Source: Candidatus Zhuqueibacterota bacterium
Lineage (GTDB): Bacteria > KSB1 > UBA2214
DNA length: 16,156 bases
Assembly: GCA_022706175.1 (NCBI GenBank)
Contig: JAKJDB010000013.1
Coordinates: forward strand, 1 to 16,156
Direction of reading: 5' to 3'
Position numbers and translations under genes: made by a program. Under the pieces are notes generated by a model. The model ran no database searches, was not told the origin of the DNA, and saw nothing but the letters and a program-made list of their open reading frames with translations. Each line of letters begins with the position of its first letter. Within the stretch, counting starts at the first letter, position 1. Below, one piece after another: positions 6,934 through 14,208 of this stretch.

Positions 6934-7938
6934 GTGGGTTTTATGATGTTACTCCTGTTGCGGATTTTTCTTATCCCTCTATTGCCGGCCCAGGCCGGCG
7001 CGGAGGATACCCCCTCCCTGTCGCTGCAGAGTCATATCCAGCCGCCCTGGATCATTCAGCATTCGCCGCAAGATTCTGCGCTGGCCAGGGACATTCCAAG
7101 AGTGCTCGACGCCATACTGCCGGACATTCAGCGCGATCTGGCGATGCATGCCGCGGGTCCCTATGCGATCGTCATCGCCCCCTCCCGTGAATACTATAAT
7201 CATTATCTCATCTCGGGCTTGCCGAAATGGAGCGGCGCCTATGCCGTTCCAGCGATGCGTACGCTGGTGATGAAATCTCCACGCTGGGATCGGCCGGAAA
7301 ATGACTTTGGCAAAACCCTGATTCATGAGATGGTCCACCTGCTGCTCCACGAGCGCATCAAGGGGCAACCGGCGCCGCGCTGGCTCGAGGAGGGCCTGGC
7401 CCTTTTTTATGAAGAACCCAGAGACTGGGACTATCCGCTCGCCCTTTCAAAAGCCCTTTTTACCCGCTCCCTGATACCCCTTGACCAAATCGATGCGGTG
7501 CTTTCGTTCCACCCAAGCCAAGCGGCGCTGGCCTATCAGGAAAGCTATTCGGTCGTCAACTATTTTCTCGGCCTGTATGATCTCGACGGTTTGCTGATTC
7601 TGCTGGAGGGCCTACAGGCTAGAGAATCCCTGGAGGCGATCTTTGTGCGGGCTACGGGAAGCCCCTTTTCCGCCTTTGAGCAGGAATGGCAGCGGTATGT
7701 GCAAGACCGTTATTCCTATCACTGGCTCTCTGAATGGGATACCTTCCTCTGGCTTTTTATCCTTCTCCTCGCCGCCGCTGCCTTTCTCTGGATCCGCCGG
7801 CGCAATCGGCGGACGGTTCAAGAGTGGGCGGAGCCTCAGACGGCGGCCCCCTCGACCGGGAGCGCCACCGCAGAGGAACCAGGCCCTTTGAGCGCAGCGG
7901 ATGAATCTTTTATTGAAAATGATGATCCGGATGTGTAA
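6934..7938 (+). CDS. Membrane-anchored HExxH zinc metallopeptidase (peptidase MA-like)
   Basis: This is a predicted 334-residue peptidase. A hydrophobic N-terminus ending around PAQAGAED looks like a signal peptide (about 1-24). The catalytic region contains HEMVH (His131, Glu132, His135) and WLEEG, with Glu153 as the likely third zinc ligand. That is the gluzincin pattern of the peptidase MA-like family. A transmembrane helix (about 270-288, FLWLFILLLAAAAFLWI) is followed by RRRNRR and an acidic tail. The catalytic domain should therefore be periplasmic and the tail cytosolic. The same frame is open upstream to 6736, inside the previous gene, but that part is proline-rich, not signal-like and read in the other gene's frame. 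I therefore start at GTG 6934 on the strength of the AAGGA site. ATG 6943 is the alternative. The substrate is unknown. Its position ahead of lipid A genes suggests an envelope role. Confidence 0.85.
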   Translation: MGFMMLLLLRIFLIPLLPAQAGAEDTPSLSLQSHIQPPWIIQHSPQDSALARDIPRVLDAILPDIQRDLAMHAAGPYAIVIAPSREYYNHYLISGLPKWSGAYAVPAMRTLVMKSPRWDRPENDFGKTLIHEMVHLLLHERIKGQPAPRWLEEGLALFYEEPRDWDYPLALSKALFTRSLIPLDQIDAVLSFHPSQAALAYQESYSVVNYFLGLYDLDGLLILLEGLQARESLEAIFVRATGSPFSAFEQEWQRYVQDRYSYHWLSEWDTFLWLFILLLAAAAFLWIRRRNRRTVQEWAEPQTAAPSTGSATAEEPGPLSAADESFIENDDPDV

Positions 7939-7947
7939 ATTCCTGTA

Positions 7948-8835
7948 ATGAAGAAACTACAAAACTATTTAGAATATTTGCTTATCCTCCTCGTCTCCGC
8001 GGTGATCAACCTGCTGCCGTGGAGGTGGGCACTGGCGTTCGGAAGGGGATTGGGGTATTTTTGTTTTTACATCGTGCCCATCCGTAAAAAAGTGGCTTTG
8101 GAAAATCTGCGCCACGCCTTTCCGGAGCGATCTGAGGAGGCCCGGTATCGCATTGCGCGCAACACCTACGTTCAATTCGGCCAGACGATCATCGAGTTTA
8201 TGCTGGTGCCGAACACCGCTGGCGCAGCGCTGCGCCAGCGGGTGCGCTTTGAACCGCCGGAATTTGTCGAGTCCGCTAAAAAATCGCCCTGCGGTGCAAT
8301 CTGCATGAGCGGCCACTTTGGCAACTGGGAACTGCTGGCGGCTGCGATCACCGACGCCGGCATCCCCATGAGTGCGCTCGTCAAAGAACAGCGCAATCCG
8401 CTGGTGGATCATTATATCGCTCGAGCGCGGACGAAAAAAAACATCGAAACCTTTCCCCTGGGAATCGCCGTGCGCGGATTTGTCAAAGCGTTGCGAGAAA
8501 AAAAATTTGTCGCCGTTCTCGGAGATCAGGATGCCCATCGCGAGGGAGTTTTCATCCCTTTTATGGGCCGGCCCGCTTCCACCGCCAAGGGGGCGGCCAT
8601 ATTAGCGTTGAAAACCGGTGCGCCGATGCATTTCGGCGCTGCGGTTCGCGCAGCAGACGGTACGCACACGATTTACCTGGAGACGATCGATCATTCGGAT
8701 TTGACCGGCGCAACAGAGGAGAACATTCGCATTCTGACGCAACGCCATGTTCAGCTCCTGGAAAAGTATGTGCGGCAATGGCCTGACCACTGGTTTTGGA
8801 TGCACCGGCGGTGGAAAACAAAACCCGATGCCTGA
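7948..8835 (+). CDS. Lipid A biosynthesis acyltransferase, LpxL/HtrB family
   Basis: This enzyme of 295 residues belongs to the lysophospholipid-acyltransferase-like family that adds secondary acyl chains to lipid A precursors at the inner membrane. The hallmark HX4E motif is HFGNWE, with His123 and Glu128 as catalytic residues. Other family features are the N-terminal hydrophobic helix (about 9-24), VALENLRHAFPE, LGDQDAHREGVFIPFMG, and the C-terminal WFWMHRRWK. Length and layout match LpxL/LpxM. The chain length and which member (LpxL, LpxM or LpxP) cannot be told. It starts nine bases after the peptidase gene with no clear Shine-Dalgarno, and overlaps the next gene by eight bases, which points to a shared transcript. 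It may be followed functionally by the heptosyltransferases downstream. Confidence 0.92.
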   Translation: MKKLQNYLEYLLILLVSAVINLLPWRWALAFGRGLGYFCFYIVPIRKKVALENLRHAFPERSEEARYRIARNTYVQFGQTIIEFMLVPNTAGAALRQRVRFEPPEFVESAKKSPCGAICMSGHFGNWELLAAAITDAGIPMSALVKEQRNPLVDHYIARARTKKNIETFPLGIAVRGFVKALREKKFVAVLGDQDAHREGVFIPFMGRPASTAKGAAILALKTGAPMHFGAAVRAADGTHTIYLETIDHSDLTGATEENIRILTQRHVQLLEKYVRQWPDHWFWMHRRWKTKPDA

Positions 8836-9853
8836 CCCGCGCAAAATCCTGGTCATCCAGACCGCCTATATCGGTGATGTGATCCTGGTGACCCCGCTGT
8901 TCAGCGCATTGAAACAGCACCTCCCCCAGGTGTGGATCGAATGCCTGACCACTCCAGCTGCTGCGGAGGTGCTGCGGAACAATCCGCACGTGGATCGCCT
9001 CATCGCCTATGATAAACACGGCAGCCGAAAAGGGCTGAGCGGCCTGTACCGCCTGATGCGAGAGCTCAAGAGCAACCAGTATTATATGGTGCTGGCGCCG
9101 CATCGTTCGTTGCGCACCGCGCTGCTCGTGCACAGCACCGGAGCGCCGATACGCATCGGCTTTGACAAAAACTGCGGCGCTTGGTGGTATACGCACCGCT
9201 GCCGGTATGACTCGCAACAGCACGAGACGGCGCGCAACTTGAGCCTGCTCTCCGCGCTCGGCATTCACGCCGATTCGCTGCCGCCTGAAATATATCCGGA
9301 TGCAGAAAACCGGACGGCTGTGGATCAGCTTACGGCCGATGCGCCGAAGAACAGTCGCTGGGTGGCCCTGGCGCCCGGATCCGTCTGGCCCACTAAACGC
9401 TGGCCGGAGAGCTATTACCGGGAGCTGGCTGCACGCTTGACCGCCGACGGCTGCACCGTGTTCCTTCTCGGCGGTCAAGAGGATCGCCCGCTTTGCCGGC
9501 GCATCGCCGAGGGTCTTTCCTCGCAGGTGGTGGACGCTTCAGGAGCGCTCTCTCTGCGGGCCTCGGCGGAACTGCTGCGGCGCTGCAGGATTCTGGTCAC
9601 CAACGACAGCGCGCCCATGCATCTGGCGTCAGCTGCCGGCACACGGACCCTGGCCCTCTTTGGGCCCACCGTGCCGGCCTTTGGCTTCGCTCCCTATGCC
9701 CGCGAGTCGGTGGTCCTGGAGCGGACGCTCGAATGCCGCCCCTGCACCACTCACGGCAGCAGGCGGTGCCCTATTAAAACCCACGCCTGTCTGGCAGGGA
9801 TAACCGTTTCCATGGTTTATGATCAGCTGAAACAAATGACAAGTAAAAGATGA
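8828..9853 (+). CDS. waaF: Lipopolysaccharide heptosyltransferase II-type (glycosyltransferase family 9)
   Basis: This is a family-9 glycosyltransferase of 341 residues. It is predicted to transfer L-glycero-D-manno-heptose from ADP-heptose to the LPS inner core on the cytosolic face of the inner membrane. The N-terminal domain starts KILVIQTAYIGDVI, with Asp17 in the GDV motif that serves as the catalytic base in heptosyltransferases. The C-terminal nucleotide-sugar domain has APGSVWPTKRWP and TNDSAPMHLASAAG (Asp260), followed by LFGPT. Near the C-terminus a four-cysteine tail, CRPC...CP...C, resembles that of WaaF. I chose ATG 8828 because the frame upstream lies inside the acyltransferase gene and does not resemble the family. 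The start overlaps the previous stop by eight bases. The ATGA at the end overlaps the next gene. Donor sugar is inferred from family. Confidence 0.88.
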   Translation: MPDPRKILVIQTAYIGDVILVTPLFSALKQHLPQVWIECLTTPAAAEVLRNNPHVDRLIAYDKHGSRKGLSGLYRLMRELKSNQYYMVLAPHRSLRTALLVHSTGAPIRIGFDKNCGAWWYTHRCRYDSQQHETARNLSLLSALGIHADSLPPEIYPDAENRTAVDQLTADAPKNSRWVALAPGSVWPTKRWPESYYRELAARLTADGCTVFLLGGQEDRPLCRRIAEGLSSQVVDASGALSLRASAELLRRCRILVTNDSAPMHLASAAGTRTLALFGPTVPAFGFAPYARESVVLERTLECRPCTTHGSRRCPIKTHACLAGITVSMVYDQLKQMTSKR

Positions 9854-10497
9854 ACGGTATAACAGAAATACTCAAAATCGACCCGGAGAAACCCCAGGAA
9901 CTCCTCGTGGGACGAGCGGTCCATGTGCTTAAAAACGGCGGCGTCATTGGCTATCCGACTGAAACCGTTTACGGCATCGGCTGCAATTTTTTTCATCAGG
10001 AGGCGGTCGATCGCATCTACACTATGAAAAAACGCCGACACGACAAGGCCTTTATCCTCATCGTCGCGGATCCGCTGCAGGTTCGAGACGTGGTCGCCGA
10101 AATTCCGGAAAGTGCGGAACGGCTGATGGAAAATTTCTGGCCCGGCCCGTTGACCATTATTTTTAAATCTGCGCCGCATCTGCAGCAGTCGGAGTTTCGC
10201 CGCTCTAAAACCATCGCGGTGCGCATACCCGATTGCCGCATCTGCCTGTCGCTGCTCAAAGGGTGCGGCTTTCCCATCGTGTCCACCAGCGCCAACCTTG
10301 ACCAGCAGACGCCGGCAGACACCGCCGGCGAGGTCCTTGCCCTGTTTGATAAAAAACTGGACCTGATCATCGACGGCGGTAGAACGCCGGGTACGACTCC
10401 CTCCACGATCGTGGACGTGACCAAAACACCGGTCAAAATCATACGCCAGGGCGCGATCAGCAAGCTGGAAATTAATACCGTGTTGGATGCGGTTTGA
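9850..10497 (+). CDS. tsaC: L-threonylcarbamoyladenylate synthase, TsaC/YrdC type
   Basis: This protein of 215 residues makes threonylcarbamoyl-AMP from threonine, bicarbonate and ATP. This is the first step of t6A37 modification of tRNAs reading ANN codons. It is the short YrdC-only form without the Sua5 C-terminal domain. Signatures are GYPTETVYGIG (34-44), the basic KKRRHDKAF substrate-binding stretch, FWPGPLTIIF, IAVRIPD and STSAN (145-149), then PSTIVDV and IIRQGAI. The start ATG overlaps the upstream TGA (ATGA, 9850-9853), implying translational coupling to the heptosyltransferase. It is a housekeeping function placed between two sugar-transferase genes, and I see no functional link. 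Confidence 0.95.
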   Translation: MNGITEILKIDPEKPQELLVGRAVHVLKNGGVIGYPTETVYGIGCNFFHQEAVDRIYTMKKRRHDKAFILIVADPLQVRDVVAEIPESAERLMENFWPGPLTIIFKSAPHLQQSEFRRSKTIAVRIPDCRICLSLLKGCGFPIVSTSANLDQQTPADTAGEVLALFDKKLDLIIDGGRTPGTTPSTIVDVTKTPVKIIRQGAISKLEINTVLDAV

Positions 10498-10520
10498 TGG
10501 TCCTCCACCCGAGGTGACGC

Positions 10521-11612
10521 ATGAAAGCCGACAGGAAAACACCCCCCCCGGTTCCCCGACGCATCCTCCTTATCCGAACCGATCGCCTCGGCGATGTGAT
10601 TCTCTCTACGCCCGTCTCGACCGCGTTCAAGCGAACCTTCCCCGGCAGCTTTGTCGCCATGCTGCTGAACCGTTATACGGCTGAACTGGTAGACGGACAC
10701 ACGGATGTTGATCTTGTTTTACTCGACGATCCGAAACAGAGCCTGCTCTCGCTGGTCAAAACGATCCGCCGGCTCCATTTTGACACCCTGGTGCTCCTGC
10801 ATCCCACCGGCCGCCTGGCGTTGGCCGGCCGGCTGGCCGGCATTCCCGTGCGCATCGGCACCGGCTACCGCGCCTACTCTTTTCTGTTCAACCGCCGCGT
10901 GTACCAGCATCGCAAGAACAGCGGCCTGCACGAGCTGGATCTCAACCTGCAGCTGGCGGGTGCCGCCGGAGCCCGGCTGGATGCCGTGCATTTCAACTTT
11001 GCTCTTGCGGAGGAGGCCTCCCAGCGCTTGACTGAGAGGCTTCGCCGCTTTGGCCTGTCGATCCAATCGCCCTACATCGTGGTGCACCCGGGCAGCGGAG
11101 GATCGGCACGCAATTGGCCCGCCGCCTCATATCATCAGCTGATCGAGCGGTTGCATCATGAGCTCCACCTCCCGGTCCTGATCACCGGCACGGCGAACGA
11201 ACGGCCGCTGATCGACCGGGTCACGGCCGGCATCGCCTCTTCGGTGATCCGGGTCGACGGAAAACTACCGATCAAGGAATTGGCGGTGTTGCTGAGACAC
11301 GCCCGCCTGCTGATCAGCAACAGCACCGGGCCGCTTCATCTGGCGGTTGCCATGGGCGCCGAAGTGATCGGCCTCTATTGTCCCATTGCCGCCTGTTCTC
11401 CCGATCGCTGGGGGCCCTATCATCGCGCGGATTCGGTGTTGATGCCCGAGGTGTCTTACTGTACGAACTGCCAAAAGGAAGGGTGCCGCTATCTGGATTG
11501 CATGGAGCTGATCTCGGTTGATCAGGTTTTCGCCCTGGCGCAGAAAAAGCTGTCACAGCCCACCTCCCACACCAACGCCTCCGACAGGAAGGAGTCCACA
11601 CGTGACCTTTAG
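10521..11612 (+). CDS. Second glycosyltransferase family 9 (heptosyltransferase-like) protein
   Basis: This 363-residue paralogue of the WaaF-like protein is read 23 bases after tsaC, with GAGGTGA just before the ATG. The N-terminal domain has ILLIRTDRLGDVILSTP with Asp25 in GDV. The C-terminal domain has VHPGSGGSARNWP and SNSTGPLHLAVAMG. Two positions differ from the first copy: the lysine of TKRWP is replaced in SARNWP, and the Asp of the NDS motif is Ser268. A C-terminal cysteine cluster (CTNCQKEGC...C) is kept. It is likely a core or outer-core sugar transferase, perhaps with another heptose or hexose donor or acceptor. Its last 11 bases overlap the next gene. The family is secure, specificity unknown. 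Confidence 0.88.
   Translation: MKADRKTPPPVPRRILLIRTDRLGDVILSTPVSTAFKRTFPGSFVAMLLNRYTAELVDGHTDVDLVLLDDPKQSLLSLVKTIRRLHFDTLVLLHPTGRLALAGRLAGIPVRIGTGYRAYSFLFNRRVYQHRKNSGLHELDLNLQLAGAAGARLDAVHFNFALAEEASQRLTERLRRFGLSIQSPYIVVHPGSGGSARNWPAASYHQLIERLHHELHLPVLITGTANERPLIDRVTAGIASSVIRVDGKLPIKELAVLLRHARLLISNSTGPLHLAVAMGAEVIGLYCPIAACSPDRWGPYHRADSVLMPEVSYCTNCQKEGCRYLDCMELISVDQVFALAQKKLSQPTSHTNASDRKESTRDL
11589..11594 (+). promoter_or_regulatory. Shine-Dalgarno AAGGAG deciding the GTG start at 11602
   Basis: AAGGAG lies seven bases before GTG 11602, inside the end of the preceding gene. A signal peptide begins exactly there, so it outweighs the earlier in-frame ATG at 11518. Confidence 0.65.
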
Positions 11613-12354
11613 GAAATACAGCCTGTGCTGGATGTTTTTGCTGGTTGTTCCGGCATTCAGCCAGAGCGAACCGGCAGCGGACTTTCGCTCGATCGAAAAC
11701 TCGGCTTTCACTGTCGGGGAGGATCTGATCTATGCGGTCCAGTTCGGCAGGGTCTCTGCCGGCGAAGCGCGCATGCACATTCCGCAAATCGTCTCCTATC
11801 AATCGCGCGATTGCTATCACCTCATCTCTGAAGTCAAAACCAGCAATTTTTTTTCAACCTTCTTTCATGTGGAGGACCGCGTCGAGTCGTACCTGGATGT
11901 TCTCGGCCTGTTCCCTTGGCGGTATGAAAAAATAATCCGCGAAGGCAAATACCGAGCGAACCGGAGCGCTCGCTTTGATCCGGTCGGCGGATGGGCTTAC
12001 AGCGGAGGGGATACCATCAAGATCGCACCCTACAGCCAAGATGTACTTTCCATCCTCTATTATCTGCGCACGCTGGATCTGCAGTCGCAGACGGTTTTTC
12101 CCATCGACAACTATGAGGACAAAAAATTTTTTCCGCTCACCGTGCAGGTAATAAAAATGGAGGGCGTCAAGGTGCCCGCGGGCAAGTTCTACTGTTTTCT
12201 GATCGAACCCGGACTGCGAACCGGAAGCATCATCGAACAAAAAGGGAAAATGTGGATCTGGTTAAGCCATGACGCCCGCCGAATCCCGGTCAAAATCAAA
12301 AGCAAAATTTCTTTCGGCGCCATCACCATGGAATTGAAAAAGATCAATCGATAA
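11602..12354 (+). CDS. Exported DUF3108 protein
   Basis: This protein of 250 residues has an N-terminal signal peptide (about 1-20, hydrophobic core LCWMFLLVVPAFS). The mature part matches the DUF3108 family as I know it: FTVGEDLIYAVQFGRVSAGE, then HLISEVKTSNFFSTFF, ESYLDVLGLFPWRYEKIIRE, and a late VPAGKFYCF ... WIWLSHDARRIPVKI. These are predicted beta-rich, periplasmic or envelope proteins without an established molecular activity. GTG 11602 is chosen for its Shine-Dalgarno and signal peptide. The frame upstream to 11518 lies inside the glycosyltransferase gene. Sitting among LPS genes, it may act in envelope or lipid handling, but that is guilt by association only. Confidence 0.88.
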   Translation: MTFRKYSLCWMFLLVVPAFSQSEPAADFRSIENSAFTVGEDLIYAVQFGRVSAGEARMHIPQIVSYQSRDCYHLISEVKTSNFFSTFFHVEDRVESYLDVLGLFPWRYEKIIREGKYRANRSARFDPVGGWAYSGGDTIKIAPYSQDVLSILYYLRTLDLQSQTVFPIDNYEDKKFFPLTVQVIKMEGVKVPAGKFYCFLIEPGLRTGSIIEQKGKMWIWLSHDARRIPVKIKSKISFGAITMELKKINR

Positions 12355-12390
12355 CCGCGGCCGCGCCGTTCATCCTTCACAGAGAGTGCC

Positions 12391-13347
12391 ATGAAAAAAA
12401 TACAACCGCTGGATCTCGCCAACGTCAGAACCTATTCCATTCAAGATCGATCGAGCAAGGTTACGCCGACGACGTTCGCACAGCCCCATACCGCAGGCTC
12501 TTCCTTTTTAGATTTTATCAACCATCTGCCCAAGCAACTCAAGGCCGGCGATCTTCTTTCCCTGGCGGATTCCATCGTGGCGGCGCGGCGACAGGAAAAA
12601 CCGGTTATCGTGCTCATGGGCGCGCATGTGATCAAAGTGGGCTTGAATCCGGTGCTGCTCGATGCTGTGCAAAACCGGATCATCACCGGCCTGGCGTTGA
12701 ACGGCGCCGGCAGCATTCACGATGTAGAGCTCGCCTACTTTGGCGCCACCTCTGAGGATGTGGCCGAGGGGCTGCAAAACGGGCTGTTCGGCATGGTCCG
12801 CGAAACCGGCGTCATCATCAACGAGACCATCCATCATGGCGCAGCCTCCGGCAAAGGATATGGCCAGTTGCTGGGAGAGCGTATCCTGGCAGACGCCCCG
12901 CCTCATCAGGCGGCCAGTTTGCTGGCCGGCGCCGTGGACCACCGTTGTCCGATCACGGTCCATGTGGCGCTGGGCACGGACATCGTCCACCAGCACCCCA
13001 ACGCCGACGGGGCGGCGATCGGGCTGGCCAGCTACACGGATTTTAAAATTCTCGCCGGCCAACTGTGCCGGCTGCAGCCCGGCGCCGTGGTGCTGCTGTT
13101 CGGCTCGGCCGTCATACTGCCCGAAGTCTTTTTAAAGGCGCTGACCGTGGCGCGCAACCTCGGCCACCCGGCCCACGGGTTCACCACCGCCTCTTTCGAC
13201 ATGATCTCCCATTACCGGCCCCGCGTCAATGTGCTGCAACGCCCGACCGCCAGCGGCGGCCGCTACTATGAATTGATCGGTCACCATGAGATCCTGATCC
13301 CGCTGCTCTTTGCCGCGGTCAAGGAAAAGCTCGCAGGCCCGCGGTAA
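12391..13347 (+). CDS. Uncharacterised protein resembling deoxyhypusine synthase fold
   Basis: This is a conserved-looking soluble protein of 318 residues. It has glycine-rich, Rossmann-like blocks: VIVLMGAHVIKVGLNPVLL, then ITGLALNGAGSIHDVELA, ITVHVALGTDIVHQHPN, and the late GSAVILPEVFLKALTVARNLG and FTTASFDMISHYRP. The NGAGSIHD block and the overall order recall the NAD-binding deoxyhypusine-synthase-like fold. Bacteria generally lack eIF5A, so classic deoxyhypusine formation is unlikely. I do not know a demonstrated function for this bacterial branch. It has no signal peptide or membrane segment. It begins 36 bases after the DUF3108 gene and precedes a membrane protein in the same orientation. 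The homology call is from memory of the motif style and is moderately secure. Confidence 0.75.
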   Translation: MKKIQPLDLANVRTYSIQDRSSKVTPTTFAQPHTAGSSFLDFINHLPKQLKAGDLLSLADSIVAARRQEKPVIVLMGAHVIKVGLNPVLLDAVQNRIITGLALNGAGSIHDVELAYFGATSEDVAEGLQNGLFGMVRETGVIINETIHHGAASGKGYGQLLGERILADAPPHQAASLLAGAVDHRCPITVHVALGTDIVHQHPNADGAAIGLASYTDFKILAGQLCRLQPGAVVLLFGSAVILPEVFLKALTVARNLGHPAHGFTTASFDMISHYRPRVNVLQRPTASGGRYYELIGHHEILIPLLFAAVKEKLAGPR

Positions 13348-13391
13348 TCCTGCCCTGCGGTGAACACTGTACTTAAACACAGGATCGTTCC

Positions 13392-14201
13392 ATGCAAGAA
13401 ACCCTCGGACATATGAACACCTGGACCATCTATCTGCTTCTGCTGGTGATCACGATTTTCGCCGCCTATTTCTGCATCGCGGTGGCCGGCTTTCTGCAAA
13501 AGCTCAAGCTTTCGATGACCAAGAAAAAAAACGGCAAGTCCTCCATGGGTTGCCTGACCCTGTTGATCCTTGTAACCGCCGGCCTTTTTCTCTTTGTCGT
13601 CTTTCGTTACCTGGTGCTGTACGCGCCCTTTTCCACCGATGAACCCATCGCGAAAATTACGGCGCAGCAGGCGGACGACCACCTCGGCGATTTCAAACTG
13701 GCGGTGGTCTTTATAGAAAAAGGAGAACCGACCCACAGCGGCAACTATGTCATCAAAGGCCAGCGCTGGCTGATTAAGGGGGAGATCCTCCAATGGCATC
13801 GCTGGCTGTCCGCATTTGGTTTGAAAAAAATGTACCGGACCACCCATGTCCTCGGACAGCTTGTCACCAAGACCAACGCCGGCGCCCGCGCCAACAGCTA
13901 CACTCTGATCAAAGACGACCAGAACGCTCTGTGGCGCACGCTGTCATCCGCATGCAAAGCCCTGGGGCTGGTGCGGGTAAAATCCATCTGCTCAGAGGCG
14001 GTAGCGCCCAATTATCGAGAGACCGTCTCCGTCTGGATATCCGACAGCGGCTTGAAAGTGCGTCTGAACAACGTCCAGGCGGACGCGCACGGAGTAAAGA
14101 ACGGTGGGAACAAAAAAAACGGCGCCCATGAAACAGGGGACGCCGTAAAAAAGACACAATCCAATGGCTATCCGGATCGCGAGGAAGCCATTCAACGATA
14201 A
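13392..14201 (+). CDS. Unknown two-helix membrane protein
   Basis: I do not recognise this 269-residue protein with certainty. Two strong transmembrane helices (about 11-35 and 53-77) are joined by a short basic loop (KKKNGK), so both termini probably face the same side. The soluble domain (about 85-230) contains YVIKGQRWLIKGEILQWHRW followed by LKKMYRTTHVLGQ. This resembles small envelope proteins sometimes labelled multidrug transporter in databases, without evidence for transport. The last 35-40 residues are polar, low-complexity and Asn/Lys/Gly-rich. In the DNA this tail contains the terminator hairpin of the opposing operon. The start ATG 13392 has AGGA at 13381-13384; Met8 (13413) is an alternative. 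It is the last gene of the plus-strand run and ends seven bases from the convergent dehydrogenase gene. Confidence 0.8.
   Translation: MQETLGHMNTWTIYLLLLVITIFAAYFCIAVAGFLQKLKLSMTKKKNGKSSMGCLTLLILVTAGLFLFVVFRYLVLYAPFSTDEPIAKITAQQADDHLGDFKLAVVFIEKGEPTHSGNYVIKGQRWLIKGEILQWHRWLSAFGLKKMYRTTHVLGQLVTKTNAGARANSYTLIKDDQNALWRTLSSACKALGLVRVKSICSEAVAPNYRETVSVWISDSGLKVRLNNVQADAHGVKNGGNKKNGAHETGDAVKKTQSNGYPDREEAIQR
14112..14146 (-). terminator. Strong rho-independent terminator for the minus-strand kinase/dehydrogenase operon
   Basis: Read on the minus strand, ACGGCG (14146-14141) and CGCCGT (14124-14119) form a perfect six-pair GC-rich stem. It can extend by three G-C pairs (GGG/CCC, one-base bulge) around an eight- or nine-base loop. 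It is followed at once by a run of eight T (complement of A 14112-14119). It lies about 60 bases beyond the dehydrogenase stop and entirely within the coding tail of the opposing plus-strand gene. Confidence 0.75.
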
Positions 14202-14208
14202 GGCGCGG

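Noticed and set aside
12356..12365. Ten-base palindrome CGCGGCCGCG after the DUF3108 gene
   Set aside because: It has no T-run and no second copy nearby; in GC-rich DNA a palindrome of this length is not convincing as a site or terminator.
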